Shown: positions 26,671 through 36,385 of the stretch, piece by piece
Layout of the letters: every line of letters starts with the position of its first letter
How positions within the stretch are numbered: position 1 is the first letter of the stretch
NCBI GenBank assembly: GCA_002457075.1
Contig: NTKQ01000007.1
Coordinates: forward strand, 1-37,139
Length of the DNA stretch: 37,139 nucleotides
Direction: 5' to 3'
From: Cryomorphaceae bacterium MED-G11
GTDB lineage: Bacteria > Bacteroidota > Bacteroidia > Flavobacteriales > Flavobacteriaceae
Translations under genes and position numbers: made by a program
Notes under the pieces: generated by a model
What the model saw: only the letters and a program-made list of their open reading frames with translations
Told to the model about the DNA's origin: nothing
The model's database searches: none

Positions 26671-28909
26671 ATACTTTATTTAGTTTGGCAAATCTTAGTA
26701 GTAAGTTCTTTTCACCAAATTTCTTAAACTTAACAGTTGCTTTTGTGTCATTTCCATTTCCTTCTATATTAATGACTTGTCCTAAACCAAATTTTTCATG
26801 AGTAACATTATCTCCGATTGATACATTAATTTTAATATTTGTATTAACAGAAGTATTTTTTGATATTCTTTTTAAATTCGACTTAGGATTGTAAATAATG
26901 TTTTTTTTAGGATAATCCGAAATTGATGGCTTGAAATTGTTAGGCTTAATAACTTTAACAAATTCTTTATCAATTTCATTTAAAAATCTACTTTCCTCAC
27001 AATAGATTAACTTACCCCATCTATATCTTGAATTAGCATACGATAGATAAAGATTTTCCTTAGCCCTAGTAATACCAACATAGAATAATCTCCTTTCTTC
27101 TTCTAGCTCTGATCTTGTATTGTAACTAAGTGCAGATGGAAATAAATCTTCTTCTAAACCAACAATAAATACATGTTTAAATTCTAATCCTTTTGAAAGG
27201 TGAAGAGTCATTAGCGATACTTTATCTTCATCTGGGTTATTATTATCAAAGTCAGTTGACAAAGAAACTGTAGATAAAAATTCAGACAAGTTATCATTTG
27301 ATTCAACAAGCTCTTTTTGATCTTCTATGAAATCTCTTATTCCATTTAATAGTTCTTGAACATTCTCGATTCTTGAAATACCTTCAGGAGTTTCATCCTT
27401 TTTCAAGTCATCTATGATTCTTACCTTATCAATAACCTCTTTAGTTAAGTCAAAAGCATTTAATTTTTGATTCTCTATTTTTAATACATCTATAAGGTCA
27501 ATAAAATTTTGAAGTTTTATTGAAACAGAACCCGAAAAGTCAATTAATAGTTCTTTATGTTTTTTAATTGTCTCATATAAAGTTAAGTTGTGTTTTTGAG
27601 CAGCTATAATTATTTTATTAATTGTTACTTGACCTATTCCTCTTGCAGGGTAGTTTATTACTCTTTTTAAGCTTTCTTCATCACTACTATTCACAATAAC
27701 CCTTAAATAAGCAAGAACATCTTTAATTTCTTTTCTATTATAAAACGATACTCCACCAAAAATTTGATAAGGTATTTTATTTAATCTTAAGGAGTCCTCT
27801 ATTGGTCTTGATTGAGCATTGGTTCTATAAAGAATTGCTATATCTGAAAAGCTTGTATTGTCAAGAGAGGTGATTTTTTGGCAAAGTCCCCTAGCCTCTC
27901 CTATATCTGATTGATTTGAAGAGATTTCAACTCTTTCTCCAAAATCATTATCCGTCCAAACTTCTTTATCAATTTTATTTTTATTATGTTCAATTACTGA
28001 ATTTGCTGCATTAACAATATTCTTAGTCGATCTATAATTTTGCTCAAGTCTGAATATTTCCACACTATCGTAATCATTTCTAAAATTTATAATATTATTG
28101 ATATTTGCACCTCTAAATGAATAAATACTTTGTGCGTCATCACCTACAACACAAATATTTTGGTATTTATCAGACAATGACTTTACGATTAGGTACTGAG
28201 AGTTGTTTGTGTCTTGATATTCATCTACAAGAATATACTTAAACTTTTCTTGATATTTTGCCAATACTTCAGGGTGATTATTTAACAATTCATTAGTTTT
28301 CATCAATAAATCATCAAAATCCATAGAATTAGATTTGACTAATCTCTCATTATATTCTTTATAAATATTTCCTGTTTCAGGTTTCCTTGAAATATTATCC
28401 GAGTCCACCAATTCACTATTTGAGAAATATCCAGTTACAGTTATAAAATTATTTTTTAATGATGAGATTCTATTTCTAATTGATTTAGTTCTGTAAACAT
28501 CTTTATCTAAGTTTTTTTCTTTAATAATTGAAGATATAAGTCTTTCCGAATCTTGAACATCATAAATTGTAAAGTCTGATGTAAAGCCTATCTTGTGGGC
28601 TTCAAATCTTAAAATTTTAGCAAAAACAGAATGAAATGTTCCCATCCATATATTCTTTGATTCACTCTCACCTATCATGGATGATATTCTAAGCTTCATT
28701 TCTCTTGCAGCTTTATTTGTAAATGTCAAGGCTAAAATTTCAAAGGGATCAACGTCATTGTTTACAAGATGAACAATTTTATATGTTAGAACTCTAGTTT
28801 TTCCTGATCCAGCACCTGCAATAACCATAGAGGGTCCATCAGTTTTAATCACTGCATTTAGTTGAGCTTCATTAAGATCTTTTAGATAAGATTTGTTATC
28901 TTCTAACAT
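26669..28909 (-). CDS. pcrA: ATP-dependent DNA helicase PcrA/UvrD (superfamily 1)
   Basis: This 3'-5' helicase works in nucleotide excision and mismatch repair and displaces proteins from DNA. The 746-residue protein has the Q motif LNEAQLNAV, Walker A AGAGSGKT (31-38), motif II LVDEYQDTN, motif IV-like GGVSFYNRKEIKDVLAYLR, and motifs V/VI including TLHLSKGLEFKHVF and FYVGITRAKENLYLSYA. The last roughly 55 residues, with GDNVTHEKFGLGQVINIEG, form the PcrA-type Tudor-like domain known in PcrA to bind RNA polymerase. Length is as expected. It is a lone minus-strand gene, convergent with the OmpA-family gene. Confidence 0.94.
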   Translation of the reverse strand: MLEDNKSYLKDLNEAQLNAVIKTDGPSMVIAGAGSGKTRVLTYKIVHLVNNDVDPFEILALTFTNKAAREMKLRISSMIGESESKNIWMGTFHSVFAKILRFEAHKIGFTSDFTIYDVQDSERLISSIIKEKNLDKDVYRTKSIRNRISSLKNNFITVTGYFSNSELVDSDNISRKPETGNIYKEYNERLVKSNSMDFDDLLMKTNELLNNHPEVLAKYQEKFKYILVDEYQDTNNSQYLIVKSLSDKYQNICVVGDDAQSIYSFRGANINNIINFRNDYDSVEIFRLEQNYRSTKNIVNAANSVIEHNKNKIDKEVWTDNDFGERVEISSNQSDIGEARGLCQKITSLDNTSFSDIAILYRTNAQSRPIEDSLRLNKIPYQIFGGVSFYNRKEIKDVLAYLRVIVNSSDEESLKRVINYPARGIGQVTINKIIIAAQKHNLTLYETIKKHKELLIDFSGSVSIKLQNFIDLIDVLKIENQKLNAFDLTKEVIDKVRIIDDLKKDETPEGISRIENVQELLNGIRDFIEDQKELVESNDNLSEFLSTVSLSTDFDNNNPDEDKVSLMTLHLSKGLEFKHVFIVGLEEDLFPSALSYNTRSELEEERRLFYVGITRAKENLYLSYANSRYRWGKLIYCEESRFLNEIDKEFVKVIKPNNFKPSISDYPKKNIIYNPKSNLKRISKNTSVNTNIKINVSIGDNVTHEKFGLGQVINIEGNGNDTKATVKFKKFGEKNLLLRFAKLNKV

Positions 28910-28973
28910 TGTTATAAATTTAAGTAATTAATGAATTTTAATTGCTGATAAATCACTAATTAAATCAATACTT

Positions 28974-30221
28974 ATGAAGAACTTGTCATTTATTTTTTTA
29001 ATTCTAATATCCCAATCTTTATATTCTCAATCAATAGATAATCAGATAGCAGATATTGAAGAAAAAGTAATTTCATGGAGACATGATTTTCATAAATTTC
29101 CAGAAGTCTCAAACAGAGAGTTTAAAACTTCTGAAAAAATAGCAAGACACCTTGAGTCACTTGGAATAAAAGTAACAAGAAATGTTGGCGTGAATGGAGT
29201 CGTGGGGATACTAGAAGGTAAATCTAAGGGAAAAGTTGTTGCTTTAAGAGCTGATATGGATGCTCTACCTATAACAGAAAATAATGGCTTAAAATTTCAA
29301 TCAGTAAATGATGGTGTTATGCATGCTTGCGGACATGATGGTCATATGTCAATTTTGATGGGCACAGCAGAAGTTTTATCAAAAAATAATGATTTTGAAG
29401 GAACAGTTAAATTTATTTTTCAAGGTGCAGAAGAAGGTCCTCCTCCCGGTGAGGAAGGTGGAGCAAGGATGATGATTAAAGAAGGTGTGCTAGAAAATCC
29501 AGATGTAGATGCTATTTTTGGACTTCATATTGCTGCACAACTCCCTATGAACAAGGTCTACTATAAGCCAAAGGGTTTCTATGCATCATCATCAAGATTT
29601 ACAATTAAAGTAATAGGTACTCAAGCTCATGGAGGTACTCCATGGCTATCTGTTGATCCTATTGTAATTACTGCCCAGATAATAAATTCAATTCAGACTA
29701 TTATTTCTAGAGAATCTGAGCTTACAAAAGAGCCTGCTGTTATATCATTTGGAAAAGTTGAAGGAGGTAATAGGTTTAATATTATTCCCGGTGAAGTTAA
29801 TTTGGTTGGAACAATTCGTTCACTTGATTACGGAATGAGAGACTATATAAAGAAAAGAATTATTGAACTATCTCAAGGTATTGCTAAATCATATGGAGGT
29901 GAAGCAATTGTTGAAATAGATGATGGAGCGGATATAACATTTAATGATCCCGCTATGATGAACAAGATGTTACCATCACTAAAAAAATCTGCTGGTAGTG
30001 AAAATGTAATTCTAAGTAATGCTAAAACTTTAGCTGAAGATTATGCTTATTATTTAAATGAAATACCAGGATTTTTATTTGAACTTGGAGGGTACAACAC
30101 AAATGAAAAAAGAGAGGCTCCAGCACATCATACACCAGATTTTTTTATAGATGATAGCTCATTGCTTCTTGGTGTTAAAGTCATGACAAATTTAGCATTA
30201 GATTTCTTGGATAGTGAATAA
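28974..30221 (+). CDS. M20-family amidohydrolase (secreted; aminoacylase/hippurate hydrolase-like)
   Basis: The 415-residue metallo-enzyme should remove an acyl group from an N-acyl amino acid. It starts with a signal peptide of about 18 residues (ends SLYSQ), so it acts outside the cytoplasm. The M20D metal site is intact: MHACGHDGH (Cys119, His121), AEEG (Glu153/Glu154), GLH (His185) and a C-terminal APAHHTPDF. The dimerisation domain lies at about 200-310. The catalytic base is probably Glu153. It overlaps the recG GTG start by 8 bases, so translation is coupled to recG. Substrate specificity is unknown. Confidence 0.9.
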   Translation: MKNLSFIFLILISQSLYSQSIDNQIADIEEKVISWRHDFHKFPEVSNREFKTSEKIARHLESLGIKVTRNVGVNGVVGILEGKSKGKVVALRADMDALPITENNGLKFQSVNDGVMHACGHDGHMSILMGTAEVLSKNNDFEGTVKFIFQGAEEGPPPGEEGGARMMIKEGVLENPDVDAIFGLHIAAQLPMNKVYYKPKGFYASSSRFTIKVIGTQAHGGTPWLSVDPIVITAQIINSIQTIISRESELTKEPAVISFGKVEGGNRFNIIPGEVNLVGTIRSLDYGMRDYIKKRIIELSQGIAKSYGGEAIVEIDDGADITFNDPAMMNKMLPSLKKSAGSENVILSNAKTLAEDYAYYLNEIPGFLFELGGYNTNEKREAPAHHTPDFFIDDSSLLLGVKVMTNLALDFLDSE

Positions 30222-32319
30222 TGATATCTTAAATCAATCAATTGAATTTATTAAAGGTGTTGGGCCTGCTAGATCTAAATTACTTAGTGAAGAATTAAAT
30301 CTTAAAACAGTAAAAGATCTAATTGATTTTTATCCATATAGATATATTGATAGATCTCGATTCTTTAAAATAAATGAACTTCCTAAGAATCAATCAGAAG
30401 TTCAAATAATTGGCAAAATAAAATCTGTTAAGAGAACTAAAGTAAGGTTTAGAAATAGGTTGAATTGTGAATTTTATGATGAAACTGGAAAAGTTGACCT
30501 AATCTGGTATAGGGGTTTTAACTGGGTTGAGGAATCATTAAAAACTAATGAAGAATATGTAATTTATGGTAAACTTAGTTGGTTTGGTAATAATCCTTCA
30601 ATAGCTCATCCAGAAATTAAAACTAAAGATAGTTTTAACAGGAATATACCTAGAAGACTTCACGGTATATACTCATCTACTGAGAAGCTTATTAATGAGG
30701 GTGTTACTCAAAAATATTTTATCAAAATAATCTATAATCTTTTAAACTCTCTTCAAAATCAAATTAAAGAAAACTTATCTTATAATATTTTAAATGAATA
30801 TAATCTTATAGATAGATATAAGGCTATTATTAATATTCACTTACCTGAGTCTCAACTATTACTTTCCGAATCTACTAAAAGACTAAAATTTGAGGAATTA
30901 TTTTTTAATCAACTTGGTTTTCAGCTTTCAAAAAATGAAAGAATTCAAAAATTAAATGGATTCAAATTTGAAAAGGTTGGAGATCATCTAAACGAATTTT
31001 ATAAAAATAATTTACCCTTTGAACTCACGCGAGATCAAAAAAAAGTAATAAAAGAAATAAGAAATGATTTTCGAGACGGAAAACAGATGAATAGACTGTT
31101 ACAAGGAGATGTAGGTTCCGGGAAAACTATAGTTTCATTAATGGTTATGTTAATTGCTATTGATAATGGTTTTCAATCATGTATACTTGCACCAACTGAA
31201 ATACTAGCTAATCAACACTTCAAGTCAATTAAGGAGCTGCTATCTGAATTAGATGTAAAAATTGATTTACTAACTGGTTCAGTTAAAACAAAAGACAGAA
31301 AATTAATTCATGAAGATTTATTGTCTGGTAAAACCAAAATTTTAGTTGGAACACATGCTATTTTAGAAGACATAGTTCAATTTAAAAATTTAGGTTTAAG
31401 TATTGTGGATGAACAGCATAGGTTTGGAGTCGCTCAAAGAGCTAAACTTTGGAAGAAGAATACACCAGCCCCACATGTTTTAGTAATGACTGCCACTCCA
31501 ATTCCAAGAACATTAGCAATGAGCTTATATGGCGATTTAGATATATCTTCAATAAAAGAATTACCACCTGGAAGAATAACAACAAAAACAGTTCATAAAT
31601 ATGATAAAAACAGATTAAGTGTTTTTAAGTTTCTAAAGGATCAAATAAGTAAGGGAAGGCAAGTATATTTAGTATATCCATTAATTAATGAATCTGAAAA
31701 ACTTGATTATAAAGACCTTATGGATGGATATGAAAGTATTGTAAGAGAATTTCCAAAACCAGATTTTCAGGTTAGTATAGTTCATGGGAAAATGAAATCA
31801 AAGGATAAAGATTTTGAAATGAACAGGTTTATCAATAAAGAAACTCAAATTTTAGTTTCTACAACAGTAATTGAAGTTGGAGTCAATGTTCCTAATGCCT
31901 CTGTTATGGTAATTGAAAGTGCCGAAAGATTTGGACTGTCTCAATTACATCAGTTAAGAGGAAGAGTTGGAAGAGGAAATGAGGAAAGTTATTGTATTTT
32001 GATGACTAAAGATAGACTTTCGGAAGAATCCAAAATAAGAGTAGATACTATGGTTAAAGTTAGCGATGGGTTTAAATTAGCAGAGGTAGATTTAAAATTA
32101 AGAGGGCCTGGAGATATGATGGGAACCAGACAAAGTGGAGTTCTTAAATTTAAATTAGCTGATATCATATATGATTCAGAGATATTAAATAATGCACGAA
32201 AATCTGCTTATGACCTATTAGAGAACGATCCTAGATTAATAAAAAAAGAAAATTATCCAATTAGACATGAAATTTCAACTTCTTCAAATTCAAAAAATTT
32301 ATGGCGATATATTAGTTGA
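30214..32319 (+). CDS. recG: ATP-dependent DNA helicase RecG
   Basis: RecG remodels stalled replication forks and branched DNA. The 701-residue protein shows the wedge domain with an OB fold (about 50-160, LWYRGFNW-type motif), then superfamily 2 motor motifs: GDVGSGKT (about 297-306), DEQHRFGVAQR (about 399-409), TATPIPRTLAMS with the TRG-type ELPPGRITT, and QLHQLRGRVGRG. The C-terminal RGPGDMMGTRQSG is standard. The start is a GTG inside the 3' end of the M20 gene; the ATG six bases downstream is in a different frame. Length is normal. Confidence 0.96.
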   Translation: MNNDILNQSIEFIKGVGPARSKLLSEELNLKTVKDLIDFYPYRYIDRSRFFKINELPKNQSEVQIIGKIKSVKRTKVRFRNRLNCEFYDETGKVDLIWYRGFNWVEESLKTNEEYVIYGKLSWFGNNPSIAHPEIKTKDSFNRNIPRRLHGIYSSTEKLINEGVTQKYFIKIIYNLLNSLQNQIKENLSYNILNEYNLIDRYKAIINIHLPESQLLLSESTKRLKFEELFFNQLGFQLSKNERIQKLNGFKFEKVGDHLNEFYKNNLPFELTRDQKKVIKEIRNDFRDGKQMNRLLQGDVGSGKTIVSLMVMLIAIDNGFQSCILAPTEILANQHFKSIKELLSELDVKIDLLTGSVKTKDRKLIHEDLLSGKTKILVGTHAILEDIVQFKNLGLSIVDEQHRFGVAQRAKLWKKNTPAPHVLVMTATPIPRTLAMSLYGDLDISSIKELPPGRITTKTVHKYDKNRLSVFKFLKDQISKGRQVYLVYPLINESEKLDYKDLMDGYESIVREFPKPDFQVSIVHGKMKSKDKDFEMNRFINKETQILVSTTVIEVGVNVPNASVMVIESAERFGLSQLHQLRGRVGRGNEESYCILMTKDRLSEESKIRVDTMVKVSDGFKLAEVDLKLRGPGDMMGTRQSGVLKFKLADIIYDSEILNNARKSAYDLLENDPRLIKKENYPIRHEISTSSNSKNLWRYIS

Positions 32320-32324
32320 TTAAG

Positions 32325-32332
32325 TATATTTG
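32325..32332 (+). promoter_or_regulatory. -7 element for pheT
   Basis: TATATTTG is an exact TAnnTTTG match in the 29-bp gap between recG and pheT. Transcription would start about 10-13 bases before the GTG at 32349. It suggests pheT can be expressed apart from M20-recG. A clear -33 box is not seen. Confidence 0.5.
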
Positions 32333-32348
32333 TTATTAAATAAATCCT

Positions 32349-34757
32349 GTGAAAATATCAATCAATTGGCTTAAAGAATATCTTGAAACCAAGTCTGCTC
32401 CTGAGGAAATATCTGATATATTAACTAATCTTGGCTTGGAGGTCGAAAAAATTTTACCATTTGAATCCATTAAAGGAGGACTTATTGGAGTTGTAGCAGG
32501 CAAAGTTTTAAAATGTGAAAAACATCCTAATGCAGACAGATTAAAAGTAACATCTATTGATCTAGGTAATAATGAAACCTCTGAAATTGTTTGTGGTGCT
32601 CCAAATATAATGGAAGGACAAATTGTGCCCGTAGCAAAAGTTGGATCAAAAATATATACAAATGGTGGTGATGAAATAAAAATCAAAAAATCAAAGATAA
32701 GAGGAGTGGTTAGTAATGGTATGGTCTGTGCTGAAGATGAGATTGGTTTGGGCGAGTCTCATGAAGGTATAATGGTTCTTGATAGTAAAATTAAACCTGG
32801 AACACCTATTAGCGAAGTATTTAACGTAGAAAATGATAATATTTTTGAAATTGGTCTTACACCAAATAGGTCTGATGCAATGTCTCATTATGGTGTTGCT
32901 CGAGATTTAAAAGCATATTATGACTTAAATTCTCAAACAAGCAAGATTACACTTCCTAGTATTAATGATTTTGAATCAGTTAAAATAGATGAAGATTTTG
33001 AAGTTAGTGTCAAAGACATCGATAAATGTCCTTTCTATTCAGGTCTAATAATAAAAAATATTAAAGTTGGTCCTTCTTCAAAAGAATTACAAAATAAATT
33101 AAAATCAATTGGATTAAAACCTATTAATAACATTGTAGACATTACAAATTTTGTAATGCATGAAATAGGACAACCACTTCATGCTTTTGATTTGGATAAA
33201 ATTAAAAATATAACTGTTAAATCAGTAAAATCAAATACCAAGTTTAAAACTCTTGATGATAACATTATTAATTTAGATTCTGATGATTTAATGATATGCT
33301 CAAATAACGATCCACTTTGTTTAGCTGGAATATATGGTGGTTATGACTCTGGTGTTTCAAACTCTACAACTAACTTATTTTTAGAATCTGCAATTTTTGA
33401 TTCTGTAACTATAAGGAAATCATCTAAAAGACATCAACTATTCACTGATGCTTCTTACAGATATGAAAGGGGAGTAGATCCAGAAAAAGTATTATATGCA
33501 TTGAAAAGAGCCTCTATTTTAATAAAAGAAGCTAATCAAGAAGCTAATATATCGGAAATTCTGGTTGAGGATAATTTAAAGGTAGATATTAAGGATATCT
33601 ATCTCAGATACGATAGAATTGATAGTATTGCTGGTCAAAAGATAGACAAAGAAACTATAACTCAAATTTTAAGTTCATTAGACTTTGAAATAAAAGGTCA
33701 TAGTGAAGATGGATTAAATATAATTGCACCAAATTATAGACATGATGTCTATAGAGAAATTGATGTTATTGAAGAAATTCTTCGAGTATATGGATTTAAT
33801 AATATCAATGTAGAATCAAAAATTTCTATGTCAATTCCTGAGATTGGTAAAAATAATATTAATAAAACAGAATCTTTAATAAGTAATAATCTTGTTGGAA
33901 TTGGATTTAATGAAATCATTAATAACTCGATATGTTCTCCTGGTGTTAATGAGAAGTTTAATAATCAAGCAGTAAACCTTTTAAATCCACAAGGAACTGA
34001 ACTGTCTAATCTTCGATCTTCACTAATTCCAAATGCATTAGAAACCGTTAAACACAATATAAATAGACAAAATAGAAATCTGAAGATATTTGAAATTGGA
34101 AATACATATTCAATAAATGATAATAATTATATAGAAAACAAAAGATTAAATGTAACAGTTACTGGACAAATATTTGATGAAAACTGGATTTCTGAATTAT
34201 CTAAAAGTAATTTTTATTATTTAAAAGGAGTTGCTGAGAACTTACTTAATAACTTAAATGTCTCAAATATTAAATATGAAGTAAATAACGATGAATTATT
34301 TGAATATAAACTTTGCATACATAACAATAAGAAAAATATTGGGTTTATTGGAGAATTAAACTCAACATATACAAAAGAGTTTTCAATAGATGATAAAATT
34401 CATTTATTAAATCTAGATCTTGATAATATAAAGTTAAAGTCTGCAAATGTTAAATATCAAGAATTATCAAAGTTTCCATCCTCTAGACGAGACCTATCAA
34501 TGATTCTAGATGATAATATTAATTTTGAAGCCATAAAAAATCTTGCATTTAATGTAGAGAATAAAATATTGAAAGATGTTAATCTTTTTGATGAATATAA
34601 AGGAAAGAATATAGAGGATAATAAGAAATCTTTAGCAGTTAGCTTTATATTCAATGATTCTAAAAAAACTCTAACAGACAAACTCATTGATAAAATCATG
34701 CTAAAGTTGTCTGATAAATACAAAACAGAACTAGGTGCTGTTATTAGAGATAAATAG
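32349..34757 (+). CDS. pheT: Phenylalanine--tRNA ligase beta subunit
   Basis: PheT pairs with PheS in the alpha2-beta2 enzyme that charges tRNA-Phe. The 802-residue protein begins with a GTG (MKISINWLKEYLE fits family starts). It has a tRNA-binding OB domain (about 40-150, with CEKHPNADRLKV), the B3/B4 editing region, the B5 domain (about 400-475, including NYRHDV and IDVIEEI), a pseudo-catalytic module, and the C-terminal FDX-ACB anticodon-binding domain (about 700-802, KFPSSRRDLS). Length is normal. pheS is not adjacent; separate pheS and pheT are usual in Bacteroidota. Its stop lies 1 bp from the stop of the ABC-F gene. Confidence 0.96.
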   Translation: MKISINWLKEYLETKSAPEEISDILTNLGLEVEKILPFESIKGGLIGVVAGKVLKCEKHPNADRLKVTSIDLGNNETSEIVCGAPNIMEGQIVPVAKVGSKIYTNGGDEIKIKKSKIRGVVSNGMVCAEDEIGLGESHEGIMVLDSKIKPGTPISEVFNVENDNIFEIGLTPNRSDAMSHYGVARDLKAYYDLNSQTSKITLPSINDFESVKIDEDFEVSVKDIDKCPFYSGLIIKNIKVGPSSKELQNKLKSIGLKPINNIVDITNFVMHEIGQPLHAFDLDKIKNITVKSVKSNTKFKTLDDNIINLDSDDLMICSNNDPLCLAGIYGGYDSGVSNSTTNLFLESAIFDSVTIRKSSKRHQLFTDASYRYERGVDPEKVLYALKRASILIKEANQEANISEILVEDNLKVDIKDIYLRYDRIDSIAGQKIDKETITQILSSLDFEIKGHSEDGLNIIAPNYRHDVYREIDVIEEILRVYGFNNINVESKISMSIPEIGKNNINKTESLISNNLVGIGFNEIINNSICSPGVNEKFNNQAVNLLNPQGTELSNLRSSLIPNALETVKHNINRQNRNLKIFEIGNTYSINDNNYIENKRLNVTVTGQIFDENWISELSKSNFYYLKGVAENLLNNLNVSNIKYEVNNDELFEYKLCIHNNKKNIGFIGELNSTYTKEFSIDDKIHLLNLDLDNIKLKSANVKYQELSKFPSSRRDLSMILDDNINFEAIKNLAFNVENKILKDVNLFDEYKGKNIEDNKKSLAVSFIFNDSKKTLTDKLIDKIMLKLSDKYKTELGAVIRDK

Positions 34758-34758
34758 A

Positions 34759-36381
34759 TTAATTATAAAGCTTTTCTCTAGATGATAGGACCTTTTCGTT
34801 AACAATATATTCATTAAAAGGAAGATAACTATCAATAATTCCATTTGGTGTAATCTCAATAATTCTATTTGCTACAGATTGTGCAAAAGCTCTATCATTA
34901 GTGCTTAGTAAGACAGTTCCTTTAAAGTTTATTAGAGAATTATTAAAGGCAGTTATAGCTTCTAAATCAAGATGATTTGTTGGCTCATCAATAAGCAAAA
35001 CATTTGGCTTTCCCATCATTATTTTTGATAACATACACCTAACTTTTTCTCCCCCAGATAATACAGTACAAGATTTAAGTGCTTCATCTCCACCAAACAA
35101 CATTCTACCTAGAAAACTCCTAATAAACAACTCTTCTCTTTCTTCATCATTATTTGACCATTGTCTTAGCCAATCTACTAGAGATATATTTTTATCAAAA
35201 TGAGAATGATTATCCATTGGCAAATACCCAGATGAAGTAGTTACTCCCCAACTATATGAACCAGAAGTCTGGTTAAGACTGCCAGAAATGCAATCATAAA
35301 ATAAGTTGATTGACCTGGAATTCTTTGAAACTATTAAAACTTTCTCTCCTTTATTTAAATTAAAGCTAATGTCTTTAAAATAGACTTCTCCGTCTTTCTC
35401 ATAAGAAAGAGATTTAAGTTCTAAAATTTGATCTCCAGCATCTCTGTCTTGATCAAAAATAATTGCAGGATATCTTCTGCTTGAAGGTTTAATTTCTTCA
35501 ATATTTAGTTTTTGAATCATCTTTTTTCTTGCTGTAGCTTGTTTGGATTTAGCAACATTAGCAGAGAATCTAGAAATAAACTCCTGTAATTCTTTTTTCT
35601 TTTCTTCAGATTTTTTATTCTGCTGAAGCTTTTGTCTAGCTGCTAATTGACTAGATTGTTGCCAGAAAGTATAATTTCCAGAAAAGTGATTTATTTTACT
35701 AAAGTCAATGTCAGAAGTATGAGTACAAACTGCATCTAAAAAAAATCTGTCATGTGAGACAACTATTACTGTATTTTCAAACTCATTAATGAAATTTGTA
35801 AGCCACTCTACAGTACTATAATCAAGATCATTGGTTGGCTCATCCATTATTAAAACATCAGGATTACCAAAAAGACACTGAGCCAAAAGAACTTTAACTT
35901 TAACTTTTTGATCAAGATCACTCATTTGACTATGATGTACATCTTCAGTAATTCCAAGACTAGATAGTAAAAAAGCTGCATCTGCATCAGCATTCCAACC
36001 ATTCATCTCTTCAAATGAAGCTTGAAGTTCCCCTACTCTATCAGCATCTTTATCTGAAAAATCTTCTTTTGCATAAATTGAATCAATCTCACTCTTGAGA
36101 TCAAATAGTTTTTGATTTCCTAAAATTATGGTTTCAATTACAGTGTTTTGATCATATCTATTGTGATTTTGCTCTAATACTGATAATCTCTTACCTGGTT
36201 CAATATATACAGAACCGGTATTTGGTTCAAGATCTTTAGATAAAATCTTTAAAAATGTTGATTTACCTGCACCATTAGCACCTATAATTCCATAACAATT
36301 TCCAGGAGAAAAAGTTATATTTACTTCATCAAAGAGGATTCTTTTACCAAATTGAAGCGATAAATTAGATACAGATAACAT
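34759..36381 (-). CDS. ABC-F ATPase (YbiT-like), with asymmetric ATP sites
   Basis: ABC-F proteins are soluble paired ATPases that act on ribosomes. From ATG 36381 the product is 540 residues: NBD1, a charged linker with coiled coil (about 240-300), and NBD2. NBD1 has Walker A GANGAGKST (34-42), Walker B LIMDEP (Glu181) and switch His210; its signature region reads MSDLDQKVKV instead of LSGGQ. NBD2 has an intact signature LSGGEK (441-446) and LLIDEPTNH (Glu466), but its P-loop position reads SKNSRSINL with Ile358 where Lys should be, and Asn495 replaces the switch His. So one composite site is complete and the other is not. An in-frame TTG at 36402 lies upstream, but MLSVSNLSLQFG matches the family start. 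Confidence 0.9.
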   Translation of the reverse strand: MLSVSNLSLQFGKRILFDEVNITFSPGNCYGIIGANGAGKSTFLKILSKDLEPNTGSVYIEPGKRLSVLEQNHNRYDQNTVIETIILGNQKLFDLKSEIDSIYAKEDFSDKDADRVGELQASFEEMNGWNADADAAFLLSSLGITEDVHHSQMSDLDQKVKVKVLLAQCLFGNPDVLIMDEPTNDLDYSTVEWLTNFINEFENTVIVVSHDRFFLDAVCTHTSDIDFSKINHFSGNYTFWQQSSQLAARQKLQQNKKSEEKKKELQEFISRFSANVAKSKQATARKKMIQKLNIEEIKPSSRRYPAIIFDQDRDAGDQILELKSLSYEKDGEVYFKDISFNLNKGEKVLIVSKNSRSINLFYDCISGSLNQTSGSYSWGVTTSSGYLPMDNHSHFDKNISLVDWLRQWSNNDEEREELFIRSFLGRMLFGGDEALKSCTVLSGGEKVRCMLSKIMMGKPNVLLIDEPTNHLDLEAITAFNNSLINFKGTVLLSTNDRAFAQSVANRIIEITPNGIIDSYLPFNEYIVNEKVLSSREKLYN

Positions 36382-36385
36382 AAAT

